Source: Amaurobius ferox (taxonomy: Eukaryota; Arthropoda; Arachnida; Araneae; Amaurobiidae). Taken from it: 64,000 bases of DNA. The stretch is from NCBI GenBank assembly GCA_951213105.1, contig OX578138.1, positions 67,046,037 to 67,110,036 on the forward strand, in the 5' to 3' direction. The translations under genes were made by a program, and so were the position numbers. Below the pieces are notes generated by a model. It searched no databases, was not told where the DNA came from, and saw only the letters and a program-made list of their open reading frames with translations. Positions 22,311 to 34,598 of the stretch are shown here, piece after piece (position 1 is the first letter of the stretch; every line of letters starts with the position of its first letter).

Positions 22311-25300
22311 TATACATTTCCAAAGGTGCTTCAAATGGGTTCAGGCAGTCATAAAACGTGCTTATCCAAGAAAATCTCAAATTTGAAAATTTCGGGTAAA
22401 CAATATTTTCACTATATAGTAGCATGAGAAAATATATTTTTTTTCCTGTGTGTCTGTCTGTGTGATTGTGGGTATAATATATTTCAAAGAAATTGACAAA
22501 ACTGAATAACATTTTGCATGATTTCTGAAATCGATGAACGTCAGATGCCTATTGATTTGGGGAGTGAGTGAACAGACCAAGGGGAAGGATCTCAATTTTT
22601 TAAACATTTTTTTTCAAAAATCATACAGATGTTATAAAAGCATAGTTACGAATAAAATTGTTATGAAAATAGATATTTAATAGATGAGCGATATCGGCGA
22701 ATACCGAATACTAAAATATTCGAAATATCGAATATAAGTAAAAGCTAAAAGTAATTCGAATATCTCGTCATGATTACCAGCAGATTCTGGATTTAAAAGC
22801 TAGGATGCTCTAGATTTAGAAAAGGAAATTCGAAAGTAACTAGAAAAAAAAATTTGTTCCCACCAAATGAAAGAAAACATATAAGACATATATAAGAATG
22901 ATTCAATATAATATTCAATTCATTTAAATTTTTCTTTGACAATTTTGATTTAATAATCCACCATCCTTATAATATGCAACAACTTAAGCAAAAGTAAATA
23001 ATTGAAAACTATTTGAAAAAAATGTTTTTTAAACAAAAATAATTTTTGTTTTATAGCTAGTTTTGTAATTGTGTATCTAATATCACAGAAAAGCGGTATG
23101 ACTAGGTAGATATTGCTCAGATGAGAGAAAAATTCAATGGGCGCTTATGGTTACTCTTCTCCTTTTGAGTACATCTATCATATATTGCTCCCTGCAGGGA
23201 TTTTTTTAAAGGAAATTCATACTACCCAAGTGCAGTTGTGTGTGTGGAGGGGGGGGGGGGGGAGAGATTCCGAACCAACTTATTTAGAAAATTTCAAAAT
23301 TTAATATATAGTTATTTTAGTAATTTATAAAAAAAAATCTTACATTTTGCATATCGAAGTAAGGCAAAGGGGGGGGGGGGATTGCGTCCTTCCTTAGATA
23401 ATTTGGCCATCTAAGCTCAAATACAAGATTATCCAACTGGCGGTCCTTGAATGGGACTAATACTTAGGGGCAGCATATGTAAAATTAATTACGAATTTTT
23501 ATTTTAAATGAACACATATTAATACTTAATGAAAAATGTAATTGTAATAAAATGTAATGCATAAATATTGTTGACATTATTTTCAATGGCAGAAAAAATA
23601 TTTTAATCGAAAAATATTACCTTAATATATAATATATAAAGCCTAATAGGGTTGCATAAAACATAAAATATTAGAATGATAAAATATCAAATATATAATG
23701 TTTATGTTGCTGTTTTTTTTTTCGTTTTGGTCATAAATAAATAATTCATCCACACAAAATGTATTCGGCCACTCATCCTGCTCATATCCTAGGGTGGCCT
23801 AGATATGAGTATGCTGGGTCTTCCACACAAAACGTATTGTGCACTTTTCAGTAAATAAAAGGGCTAAATTTACAAGAAAGTTCTTTCAACCCAAACTCTT
23901 CAATTTCAATAACACAATTACGGCAATTAGAACAAACAAATTTAATAATTATGATATATGACTGATAAACCCCAACAGAAAACCTGGAAATAATTTTATA
24001 AAAAGCCTTGCGCTACTGCACGCAAAAAAAAGGAGGAATGTGTGTGTGTGGGGGGGGGGGGGGGGCTCTCTTAACAACAGGTGATATTGGGGATGGAATC
24101 TGAATCTGCCACCTTATTCGGTGGTTACAAACTGCCTAGATATTTTATCTTCCCTAAAAGTTTGAATTTCAAAATATCATTAAAAATATTGTATTGAATA
24201 AGAGTAAAAGTAATTCAGGTGTGTAATGATTTTAAAAAAAATCGGAAACTGCACATTTTTAATTTTTTTTGTAATTGCTCATACCATGAGTATTCAGCAT
24301 TTAATCGATGTAAATATTTGGTTTAAAATTATTTCCTTTCTTTCTAATATTTTCAACATATATATTTTTCAATATATATAGCTAGATATTTATGTTCATC
24401 CTTTGACAATCTTAAATAGTAGTTAGTTTTAGACATTTCAAAACATTTTAATTGTTTTAACAAATGCAACATACAATTAGACCAATTGTAATTTATAGAT
24501 TAGCACAATCAATCATTGTTTTGCAAACTACAGAATTTTTATGTTTCCTATATTCTTTACTTCTCAAACAAGAAATTCCTACAGTATTTCCCTACCAGTC
24601 CCACAGCAGTGTCCCTAAGTACCGCAGCAATATGGTATCATTGACTTCCAATGATGAACAGGGCACAAAAGACTGCAAGTCGCTGAACGAAGACTTTATA
24701 AAGAGCTTTGTTTATTCCTTCATTGACTTATTTATTCGTTCGTTATTCTTTTATATACATATTACTTACATAATCAATAATTTTTGTTTTTATAAGTAAT
24801 TAATATATTTTAAAATTAATAGAGGGAGAATTCAACAAACTTTCTTCACTGCTATATATATTTTATCCCTTTCAAACTCAAAATAAAAACATGCAGAATA
24901 ATAGTGAGTTGCAGATTGTAACATCAGGTAATAAATGCAAAGAAAGTCGGAGGATTAACAATTGCAGAGGCTTTGCGTTAATCCTTATTTCGGGGCATAG
25001 CATGATGTCGTACCATTGAATTATGTCACAAATTTATCATTAAATTAGGTATATGTTTTATTTTTTTATTTGAAGATTCTGTACGTTCTTGTTACGCTAC
25101 TGCTTTAATGCATGTTATCAGCTACGCCACTTTAGAAAACGTAAAGCTCGAATTACTTTACATCATAAAAGTGAAGAAAGTATGAAGTGGAAGATATGTA
25201 GCAATACAATATCAAAAAAATGCCGTCAAATACAAAGCGACAACATAGTCAAATATCATATGTAAGGATAACATGTTGCATCAAATCCTAAATAATAATG

Positions 25301-26090
25301 GATCCATTTAATTTTAGTTACAAGTACTTACAAAGCGATTAAACATTTACTAATAGTGAACATATTTATATTTTGTTAACGTTTCCAATTTAGATCAAAA
25401 ACATGCAATATCTTGAGAACGGTGGATGTTAATATTCTGAAAATGATGTCAAATTGAATGCTTTCTCTTAGTTTGATCATTCTGAAAATAAATAGACTTC
25501 TGGTGCTTTTGATGAAAATAATCGTGCCAGGTTTTCTTCAATGCTCCTAATTTGTTCAAGAGATATCGTGTCAATAGACTCACAAATAGACAAAACACAC
25601 ATAACTTATTAAAAAAGTGACTGATTTCACAACTGGAACCAAAATTTGCTCACACTTACTAAAGTATAACATTAATTTCTAATTAAAAAAACATGAATTT
25701 TAAAGCTATTTTTGTATGAAATTAGTAAATTAAAAATAGGTACTTTTATGTAAAAGTGAAATGTAACACTTAGAAAATTAAAATGAACTGACACAAAATG
25801 AATATCACTAAATTATTCTTACAATTAATTAAATGCACTTAGTAAATTATGATGTTTTATATATGTATAACTTGTATATAAATGTGGAAATAAATTTGTT
25901 TTATTTACGGTACTATATTATTTCAGGCGGTATATTACTATATCACTTTATATTACTTCATTATATAATAATAATTTTATCATTATGAAGTTTTCTTGTA
26001 TGTATCGAATGTTTGCTATAGGGAGAAACCTTTCTTGATATTATCGTTTAAATATTCAGTAAATGGACATCTATTTTTTAAAATACATCA
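21351..26090. other. Long A/T-rich non-coding stretch
   Basis: No gene is recognised on either strand. It contains a perfect 30-bp palindrome at 22251-22280 running into a (CA)n tract to 22310. Guanine runs of 10-18 occur near 23237, 23369 and 24050. Short open frames are low-complexity or A/T-rich by-products. Confidence 0.5.
22251..22280. repeat. Perfect 30-bp palindrome at the edge of a CA microsatellite
   Basis: TGTGTCTATGAGGTA followed at once by its reverse complement, with no loop; the right half continues into (CA)n. Confidence 0.8.
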
Positions 26091-26227
26091 AATGGATTTT
26101 TTTAACCTAATTCCCAACCTCACAAGCCGGGTAACCGCTGGCTAGGGGCCAAAATTTGAGACTTTCATCCGAAGAAATTTACAGATGTGGAACCCGAGCC
26201 CGGCCCGAAGGGTATTGAATATCGATG

Positions 26228-26794
26228 CCCGAATTCGTAAATTTTATGTACAAAAATTAAGATTAAAATTAACTTATTTTTAAACATTATCTTTACATAA
26301 CTGAAATCAACACAATAATTTCATGTACTCTCTTAAAATTCATTTAAAAGGTTTTCAAAATGAAATATGTTCTGCTCGATCAGATTTTTTTTTCAATCTA
26401 AACACAAGTCTGGCCCGACTATGCCCACTGGTCGGGTCAGGCTTTTGTCCGTTCGTTAGACACGAGCCCGTGTAGATGGCTACCACAGGCTATCGGTTAA
26501 TATTTTTAACAAAATGGTTATGATCTAATTATATTTCGAAGCATCTTTTAATTGCAGATTACTTAAGCAGGTTCAGCGAATATTTTATATTATGTATTAC
26601 AGTGCTATTTTGCAGTTAATCTCTAAATAACAACGTCATCAAATAAAATATTTGACAAAATTTTAAAATATTTTTCTTAAACGTGATTACAATCTTATCA
26701 GATAGTGCAGGTTGATTTCAGTTATGTAAAGATAATGTTTAAAAATAAGTTAACTTTAATCTTAATTTTTGTACATAAAATTTACAAATTCGGG
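26228..26794. repeat. Inverted repeat with ~85-bp arms
   Basis: 26228-26312 (AATTCGTAAATTTTATGTAC onward) is inverted at 26707-26794. A third, diverged copy of the right arm lies at 38560-38660. The G/C-rich phrases CCCGAGCCCGGCCCGAA and GGCCCGACTATGCC accompany it, suggesting an unclassified DNA transposon. Confidence 0.65.
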
Positions 26795-26979
26795 TTTTTA
26801 AAACATTTGAATACAAGTATTTTGGTCTGGACTGAGCCGATATTCAGATATTTTTCTTAAAAGTGATTACAATCTTATCAAACAGCCAACTGAAACTGCA
26901 GAACTGTGAAACACTGGCCCCCACCTTCGAATGAACTGATTGACCACAGACATAGTATTCTGTGTGATTGACGATGCAT

Positions 26980-27192
26980 ATTTGCGATCTTACAATAAAG
27001 CTTTACATGCCACATAGGCCATAGCGCGCCAATTTTGTTATACCCGCATTCGCCAAACGATCCCAGAATCCTTTGCGCGAGTGGAGCAGCCTCTGTCTCT
27101 AAGGCTTCGTTAGCGGGACGGGTACGTCACAGAACGTTTTCCCAACATGCATGCCACTGTACATGGGGTGATCTATTCTCCGAATTTACCAA
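26980..27192 (+). promoter_or_regulatory. GC-rich candidate promoter/5' exon of zinc-finger copy 2
   Basis: A locally CpG-rich stretch in A/T-rich surroundings (GCGCGCCAATTTTG, CCTTTGCGCGAGTGG, TTCGTTAGCGGGACGGGTAC) directly precedes the duplicated zinc-finger block and is absent from copy 1. GGGACGGGTACGTC could be a splice donor. No start codon or TATA box could be assigned. Confidence 0.3.
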
Positions 27193-27618
27193 TTTTTACA
27201 AGGAAGGTTTTGAATCAACAAATACTACTTCAGAATACTGATGGCATAGACAAAATACATTTCCTACAAGAAATCTTTTAAATCACCTGGCGATAAAGGA
27301 TTTGCATGTTAAGTACAAGACTAAAACCTAGTAAGATTTATATGTTGTGCATTCTATAAGCCTGTACTCAGACTGGTCATTTGTGTATATATGCTATTGA
27401 GAAACCATATGTGGAAAATGTAGGAAGTCATAAAAACAAATATATGACTGAAAACACAAACTGCAGCCCACTCATGCAAACTAATTTCATATATAATATC
27501 TGGTGAAGCATTTGTTTAAATAAAATCACAAACTTGTGAACACTATTGAAATTACCAATTTTACGTAAAATATATTTACAGACTTATTTAGATAAATATA
27601 AACTGATTCACAATAGCA

Positions 27619-27790
27619 AGAAAATGCTTTGTGTGAAAAATGGCTTTTAAAATATTTCCCCCACAAAGCAGCTTCAATCAACATAAATTTGAGCACAAGG
27701 TTAATTTATTTGATTGTGAAATATGTCAGAAAAGATTTACACAAAAAAATGCTTTAAATATGCACAAACTTGTACACACAGGGGAAAAAA
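27619..27790 (+). pseudogene. 5' part of zinc-finger copy 2, out of frame
   Basis: Matches the first fingers of copy 1 (TGGCTTTTAAAATATTTCCC ... CAGAAAAGATTTACACAAAA). A run of six A's after GGGG near 27785, where intact linkers read GGTGAAAAACC, shifts the frame. The long downstream frame is therefore disconnected from this start. Confidence 0.6.
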
Positions 27791-29389
27791 CCATTTGTGT
27801 GTGACATATGTCAGAAAGCGTTCAGACAAAAATTTGTTTTAAATGTACACAAACGTTTGCATACGGGTGAAAAACCATTTGTGTGTGAATTATGTCAGAA
27901 AGCATTTAGACATAAACATAGTTTAAATATACACAAACGTGTACATATAGGTGAAAAGCCATTTGTGTGTGAATTATGTCAGAAAGCATTTACACATAAA
28001 CATAGTTTAAGTAGACACAAATTTATACATACAGGTGAAAAACCAAATGTGTGTGAAATATGTCAAAAAACCTTCACACGCAAAGATAAATTAAATATAC
28101 ACAAACATGTACATACAGGTGAAAAACCATTTGTGTGTGAAATATGTCAGAAAGCATTTACACGAATAAGTCATTTAAATAGCCACAGACTCATTCATAC
28201 AGGTGAAAAACTGTATGTGTGTGAATTATGTCAGAAATCATTCAGTCGAAAAGAAAGTTTAAATTCACACAAACTTATACATACAGGTGAAAAACTGTTT
28301 GTGTGTGAAATATGTCAGAAAGCATTTTTTTATAAACGTAGTTTAAATATACACAAACTTGTACATACAACTGAAAAACCATTTGTGTGTGAAATATGTC
28401 AGAAAACCTTCGTATGCAAAAGTGAATTAAATAATCACAAACGTGTACATTCAGGTGAAAAACCATTTGTGTGTGAAATTTGTCAGAAAGCATTTACACA
28501 TAAAAATAGTTTAAATATACACAAATTTATACATGCAGGTGAAAAACCAATTGTGTGTGAAATATGTCATAAAACCTTCACACGCAAATGTGAATTAAAT
28601 AGACACAAACGTGTACATACAGGTGAAAAACCATTTGTGTGTGAAATATGTCAGAAAGCATTCACACGAATAAGTCATTTAAATAGCCACAGACTCTTGT
28701 ATACAGGTGAAAAACCATATTCGTGTGAATTCTGTCAGAAAGCATTCTGTCAAAGAAGAAGTTTATATTCACACAAACTTATACATACAGGTGAAAATCT
28801 GTTCGTGTGTGAAATATGTCAGAAAACATTTTCTCATAAATGTAGTTTAAATAAACACAAACTTGCACATACTGCTAAAAAACCAATTGTGTGTGAAATA
28901 TGTCAGAAAACATTTGCACGCAAAAGTGAATTAGTTGCACACAAGCGTGTACATGCAGGTGAAAAACCATTTATGTGTGAAATATGTCATAAAACATTCA
29001 TACGACAAATATATTTAAATGCACACAAACTTGTGTGTACAGGTGAAAAACCATTTGTGTGTCAAAAACCCAGACCGTCCGGCCCATCTGTGGACATAGA
29101 GCAGCAATTTGGGTGGCCGGAACCATTCTTGTGTGAAATATGTCAGAAAACCTTCAAGCGAAAAGATAAATTAAATACACACAAACGTGTACATACAAAA
29201 CCATTTGTGTGTGAAATATGTCTGAAAACCTTCATAAACAAAGAGAAATTAACCACTCACAAACATGTACATACAGGAGAGAAACCATTTCTGTGCGAAA
29301 TATGTCAGAAAACATTCATGCGAAGAAGTAATTTAACTGTACACAAACGTTTGCATACAGGTGAAAAACAATTTGTGTGTGAATTATGA
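27770..29389 (+). CDS. Poly-C2H2 zinc-finger protein, copy 2 (18 fingers)
   Basis: A 539-codon frame with 18 C2H2 fingers of the CEICQKxF type and HTGEKPF linkers. Finger 11 ends in Y instead of the last H, and finger 15 ends in C. Between fingers 15 and 16 a 24-codon SINE-tail insertion adds KPRPSGPSVDIEQQFGWPEP in frame. The linker of finger 17 is shortened to HTKPF. The frame ends at CEL-stop, a normal finger start otherwise. The stated start follows an upstream frameshift, so the true N-terminus is uncertain. The product would be nuclear and DNA-binding. Confidence 0.6.
   Translation: MYTQGKKPFVCDICQKAFRQKFVLNVHKRLHTGEKPFVCELCQKAFRHKHSLNIHKRVHIGEKPFVCELCQKAFTHKHSLSRHKFIHTGEKPNVCEICQKTFTRKDKLNIHKHVHTGEKPFVCEICQKAFTRISHLNSHRLIHTGEKLYVCELCQKSFSRKESLNSHKLIHTGEKLFVCEICQKAFFYKRSLNIHKLVHTTEKPFVCEICQKTFVCKSELNNHKRVHSGEKPFVCEICQKAFTHKNSLNIHKFIHAGEKPIVCEICHKTFTRKCELNRHKRVHTGEKPFVCEICQKAFTRISHLNSHRLLYTGEKPYSCEFCQKAFCQRRSLYSHKLIHTGENLFVCEICQKTFSHKCSLNKHKLAHTAKKPIVCEICQKTFARKSELVAHKRVHAGEKPFMCEICHKTFIRQIYLNAHKLVCTGEKPFVCQKPRPSGPSVDIEQQFGWPEPFLCEICQKTFKRKDKLNTHKRVHTKPFVCEICLKTFINKEKLTTHKHVHTGEKPFLCEICQKTFMRRSNLTVHKRLHTGEKQFVCEL
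29050..29134 (-). mobile_element. SINE-tail module in frame within a zinc-finger linker
   Basis: A 59-bp module (29063-29121, CCCAGACCGTCCGG ... GGTGGCCGG) in antisense orientation, flanked by ACCATTTGTGTGT (29050-29062) and ACCATTCTTGTGT (29122-29134, 11 of 13 matching). Module plus one duplication is 72 bp, exactly 24 codons, so the frame is kept. Confidence 0.75.
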
Positions 29390-30488
29390 TGTCAAAAGCA
29401 TTTACAAATAAACGTAGTTTAAATACACACAAACTTGTGCATACAGGTTAAAAACCATTTGTGTGTGAATTATGTCTGAAAGCATTTACACATAAACATA
29501 GTTTACATATGTGCAAACTTATACGTACAGGTGAATAACCAATTGTGTGTGAAATATGTCAGAAAACTTTCACAATCAAAGATCTACTAAATAAGCACAA
29601 ACGTGTACATACAGGTGAAAAACCATTCGTGTGAAATATGTCAGAAAGCATTCATACAAAAATTCATTTAAATGTGCAAAAAAGATTACACACATGTTAA
29701 AAACCATTTATGTCAGAATGATGTCAGAAAGTATTCAGTTGAAAAGAAAATTTACATTAAGATAAACTTATGTATACAGGTGAAAAACTGTTCATGTGTT
29801 CATACGGGTGAAAAACTGTTTTGCTGACTTGTGGGCGTGGTAGCTCACAATGCATCCATGCTTGTATATATAGGTGAAAAACCATTTGCATGTGAAATAT
29901 GTTATATAACATTCATACAAAAAAATATTTAAATGCACACAAACTTGTATATACAGGTACAAAAACATTTATGTGTGAAATATGTCAAAAAGAATTCATG
30001 TGAAAAGATATATTAAATACACACAAATATGTACTTACAGGATAGAAACCATTTGTGTTTGAAATATGTTAGAAAACCTTCATGCTAAAAGGTAAATTAA
30101 ATACACACAAACGTGTACATGCAGGAGAGAAATCATTTGTGTGTGAAATATGTCGGAAAACTTTCACTAGCAAAGATGAATTAAATGCACACATGTACGT
30201 TGTACATACAGGAGAAAAACCTTTTCTATGTGAAATAGGTCAAGAAACATTACGTAAAGAAGTAATTTATATGTACACAAACATTTGCATACAAGTGAAA
30301 AACTATTTGTGTGTGAATTATGTCAGAAAGAATTTACACATAAACATAGTTTAAGTATACACAAACTTGTACATACAGATGAAAAACCAATTATGTATGA
30401 AATATGTCAGAAAACCTTCAGATGCAAAGATGATGTAAATAAACACAAATGTGTACATAAAGGTGGAAAACGATTTGTGTGTGAAATA
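29390..30488 (+). pseudogene. Decayed 3' fingers of zinc-finger copy 2, left of Copia
   Basis: At least ten finger remnants with stops and indels. Short open stretches remain at 30082-30354 and 30285-30494. It is cut at GTGTGTGAAATA by the Copia element. The other half of that finger (TGTCACCAATCATTCACACAG) lies at 54760. Confidence 0.75.
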
Positions 30489-30754
30489 TGTTAGCTTTAA
30501 CAGAGATAGTGGGTGTTAATGTTAAATAGTAAACATTATGACTATATTAGACAGAACTATCTATTTAAACAAAATGAAATATATCACACAACATCTCACA
30601 CAAACATACAAAACAAACGTGGTTACATAAACATCGAACATATACAAACACAGGACCCTTGCCATTCTGGCAACACAAGAAAGGATGTTGCCATTACAAA
30701 CATCATCAATGTTACAACATGGACTTAGGCACAACTGAAAGCATATTTCTTAGA
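30489..30754 (-). repeat. Copia 3' LTR (left)
   Basis: 266 bp, clearly similar to 54487-54754 throughout (for example ATTAGACAGAACTATCTATT and TTAGGCACAACT). The inner end reads TTAGA where the other LTR has TTACA. The RNase H frame ends inside it. Confidence 0.85.
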
Positions 30755-31385
30755 CTCCTCCTTGAATAAGCCCATTTTGTACAGTTCTGCTTTTTGTTTT
30801 CTGAAAAGTCCCATTTTATTTAAGTGAGTGTTCATCTTTTTACTTCCTAGTGCCTTTGTCAACATATCTGCAAGATTGTTTCCTGTAGGGGTGTACTCAA
30901 AAATCAGCTCATTTGCTTCAACTTTCTGTTGAAAAATAAAATGTCGAAGATCTATGTACTTGTTCCTCTCTGATGTCACCTGATTTTTCACTACGGAATT
31001 AGCTCCCTTATTGTCCATATGTATAGTATGTGGCAATAGCATGAACTTACCAGCTCTAATTCCATGTAGGAAATTTCTAAACCAAATAGCTGCCCTCACA
31101 GTGTGGCACATTGCTATGTATTCTGTTTCCTTTGTTTAGAGTGCAGTTGATCGTAGCTTCTTACCACTCCCAAGAGATTGTTGTACTCGCTTACTGAACC
31201 GCATAACCACTGAAGGATTGTCTATCACTTCTGATTGTGGTCCAGTCAGCATCACAATACATGGTTACACTTTCTCCTGTTTTTCTGAATATTAGGCTGT
31301 AGTTTTTTGTCTGCTTCACATATCGTAATATATAATTAACACCGGCCCAATGTTCTTTACTTAGCCTGTTATTGAACTGGCTCAT
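30725..31385 (-). pseudogene. Copia RT end and RNase H
   Basis: YCDADWTTIRSDRQSFSGY is the Copia RNase H signature. It is preceded by AGVNYILRYVKQTKNYSLIF and followed, after one in-frame stop near 31140, by TEYIAMCHTVRAAIWFRNFL. The C-terminus runs to KEESKKYAFSC at 30725. Insertion of a hAT element at 31387/34487 separates it from the catalytic RT. Confidence 0.85.
30756..30767 (-). other. Polypurine tract-like sequence
   Basis: Minus-strand AAGGAGGAGTC lies immediately before the 3' LTR, the expected site of plus-strand priming. Confidence 0.5.
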
Positions 31386-32060
31386 GTTAAAGATGAAAAT
31401 AACAAATTTAGAGTACTAGCCACTGGCCAGTAGGTTCATTTTTTCTAGTAGCCAGTAATTTAGCGCACCAGTAAAGCCCACGGGCCAAATCCGGCCTGTG
31501 ATGGTCTCGTATGTATATATATATACACACACACACACATAAGATGTCTTATATAAAATTTTTTAAAAATCTATTCATATAACTTAAAATAAGGTATTGG
31601 TAACAAAAGGATATAAACCAAGATATGTGGCCCCACATTTGTATAAGGCATATATAGGTTCCTACAATTACAATAAGCAGTATTACTTATATATAAAATT
31701 TTTACTTAGCATGTCAAATATTTTACTGTTTTTTTTTGTTTTGTTTTTTAAATATTTACTACTAGTAATTAGAAAAATACATTAAATCATGGAATTATAA
31801 TTGGCAGCTCACTACTGGGTAGAGATCAAACTTCAAAGTATTTCATAAACATTAGATAATGGCTATTAGTGTTTGCTTTCTACAGAATGTTACTTAATAT
31901 CAATAAAATCTCAAAATCAACACCCATGCAATTGAAATAAAACTTCCTATATATATATGCTATTTAAATTACAACTTGGTATATACATATATATATATAT
32001 ATTAATTTTATTAGTAATTTCATTAATTTTTATAACATCTTTACACTCTTATACTATAAC

Positions 32061-33644
32061 CAGGGTGGCCACTCAACTTGGAAACCGAGAAAAGTCAGGG
32101 AATTTTAGAATGGTCAGGGAAAAGTCAGGGAATTTTGTGAAAATTCTGGATTTTCTTTGTCTTTACTAGTTGTCCATATAAAAACAGAACTGCCCAGTTT
32201 GTATGCCATTTTCGAAAAATTTCGCCAAGTATTACGTTGTATTCGTAACTGCTAAATAAAGGTTGCCATATGTCCATTTGATTCAGTATAAAAGCAAAAA
32301 TGCGGAGTTTGTGCGCCATTTTGGACAAATGTCGTCAAGTACAGAGATGCCAACTTTTACGGATTTTCCGTAGTTTGTACGGATTTTTACTTCATCTTAC
32401 GGTTTTACGGACATTACTCCCAAAACTATGGAAAATCCCATGAAATTCATGCATCCTACCATTTAGTTCATATTCCCTGCTTTGCTGAGAGTCCAAAATT
32501 ATCAGTTTGCATCTATTTTCTTCTAATGATTTCATATCAGAACAATAGACCTAATTTATTTTTATAGTGCGCGTAAAAATAAAGAAATATTTTACTAAAC
32601 AAATTATATTTCGCTTAAATTATAAGATTGCGCAATACAGCCCTTTTCCGGCTTTGCTGAGAGTACACAATTGTCTTTCCATCCATCTCCATCCCCTTAT
32701 TATTGCACATTAACTTGACTAAACTAGCTTATTTTCATATTTTGGTTGATTATAAAGGTTAAATTTTTAATTATTTTCACATATAGTACGATCGAGAAAT
32801 TCAGTTTTTTTTCACGGGCGTTGCCGAGAGTACGCAATTATCCTTTTCCATCGATCTCCATCTCCCTATTGTAGCTCATTAACTTGACTAAACTAGCTTA
32901 TTTTCATATTTTGGTTAATTATAAAGGTTAATTTCCTAATTATTTTTACATAAATAGTGCCATTCAGTTGTAATTAACACAGTCAAGTTAACAAAATTAC
33001 ATTTTGAACTTATTCTAAGGTTTTAAAATATATATTGTCAATATACGTAAAATCTTACTTATAGTCGATGCGGTTTTACTGAAAACTCCTGTTTTCTCTA
33101 CTGATGACCCCTTGCAGAGGTTGGCATCTCTGCGTTATGTTATATACATTTTACCATATTTTTTTGTATTTTAATGACATCCTTTTGACATTGCTGAATT
33201 GCCATTAATTATTCAATGGCTGTGGCTTTTTATAGTGTAGTTATTGCATATCTTTAATGATCTCTGTCATTGTGAGCAATTTGCAATGTCCATATTTATG
33301 GACATCAGTTTAGACTATTTCTTTTTATTGTCAATGAAAACCATTAAATTCTTTTAAATATTTCAGTAGTCCAATGTTACTGCATTTACATGAATTTTTT
33401 ATTAAAAATGTCAACATTCATTTGTAAAAACAAAAATAATATATGTATTTTTTTCTCTTGATTTAATATAACTTTTTTTGGATAGTGGAGTTAAATTGTT
33501 AAGATTCTTTAATCAAATTTGTAACTAAATAGGGACGTGCGTGCGTTTTATGTTAAAATTACGGGTCTTGAATTTCTTTTCAATTCACCTGGAAAACCTG
33601 GAAAAGTCAGGGAATTTCAATATGTCCGAAGAGTGGCCACCCTG
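32061..33644. mobile_element. Non-autonomous CAGGGTGGCC element, 5-bp TSD
   Basis: The ends are CAGGGTGGCCACTC and GAGTGGCCACCCTG, with AAGTCAGGGAATTT phrases just inside both. ATAAC is repeated at 32056-32060 and 33645-33649. It contains two ~110-bp direct repeats (GCCATTTTCG...CAAGTATTACGTTGTAT and its partner), the second interrupted by the next nested element. No coding sequence. Confidence 0.75.
32342..33132. mobile_element. 791-bp element with CAGAGATGCCAAC ends
   Basis: CAGAGATGCCAAC at the left and GTTGGCATCTCTG at the right, with TTACGGATTTTCCGTA phrases near the left end. It holds two copies of a ~175-bp monomer (GCTGAGAGTACACAATTGTC ... TTTTAATTATTTT) that is also tandemly repeated at 36486-37030. 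No target duplication is visible; comparison with the outer element's direct repeat suggests loss of three bases at the site. Confidence 0.7.
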
Positions 33645-34598
33645 ATAACACACTACTGTGATAAACAAATTAACTATGAATCAGATTGAAAAATATATTG
33701 CTGTCTTCTGCACAAATTTAATTTGCCTAGAAGGAAATAAATCAAAGTTTCTCCTATAATTTAACTGATACAACAATAAAAACAACTGACCACTTAAGTT
33801 ATTTAAACAGGCCAGGTGAAATATTGCAGTACAAGTTTGATATATTCATATTTGGTCGGCGATCTTCTGTCTAAAATTTGGTACTATAAGAAATAAGTTA
33901 GAAAATCATTCAATCCGATTATTAAAGATGCATAACGTTCCAGTGTGAGCATTTTACTCACAAAAATTGTAATAAATATATCACATACTACTTACCTAAA
34001 TTTAAGACATTTTTGTTGTTTTACGTATGTATATCCATCTCCGTATATTGTCACACAACGTTACATCTTTGCACCACTTCTTTCTATCATAATTTTCTTC
34101 CCGATATAATAACAAACATTTTTTTCAATCATCCCAAGTTTGTTCTCTCAACTACGCGGCCAGATTTAAGTTTTTTGAAGGCTGCTAAGTAGCTTGTTGA
34201 ACACAACACTACGCTCCTGTCATTGCATCATACAAACCAGCCAATCAGTAAACATCAGTCTTGCAGCAGGGGTTCTAGCGGGTACGTTCTTGTAACATGC
34301 GAGCATGGTTCGAGGTGCCTGCCATACGGATAAGGTTAGGTGCCGGAGAATTTTTTTTTTTTCTTGGATAGTCCCGTTTTTATATTAAAAAAAAAAAAAA
34401 AAGGCCTGTTGTCAAGTTATTTCAAGTCGCCAAATTTTCAGTTCAGTCAACGATTGACGAGTGGCCAGTGCTTATTTTCATCTTTAGCTCATGTACATCA
34501 TAACAAAGCTAAAGTGGGACCTCGTACCACCAGCTAAACACAGAAGCCCTCCAATAGATTGACGATATATGTGTGCGTCTTCAGGGTTCATTGCTTCG

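Larger units (their letters stand above)
31388..34486. mobile_element. hAT-like element in Copia RT, 8-bp TSD
   Basis: The termini are TAAAGATGAAAATAA and TTATTTTCATCTTTA. GCTCATGT is duplicated at 31380-31387 and 34487-34494. Subterminal GCCACTGGCCAGT is inverted as GAGTGGCCAGTG, and CCCACGGGCCAAATCCGGCC resembles hAT elements. There is no transposase. Another element (32061-33644) sits inside. Confidence 0.8.

Noticed and set aside
24464..24799. 111-codon open frame
   Set aside because: A/T-rich, ends in a run of hydrophobic Ile/Phe/Tyr residues, no motif and no supporting signals.
8000..30400. CRISPR-like array suggested by the regular ~84-bp repetition
   Set aside because: The period is one C2H2 finger plus linker in coding sequence; the repeats encode [15 protein letters not shown] and the spacers encode finger helices.
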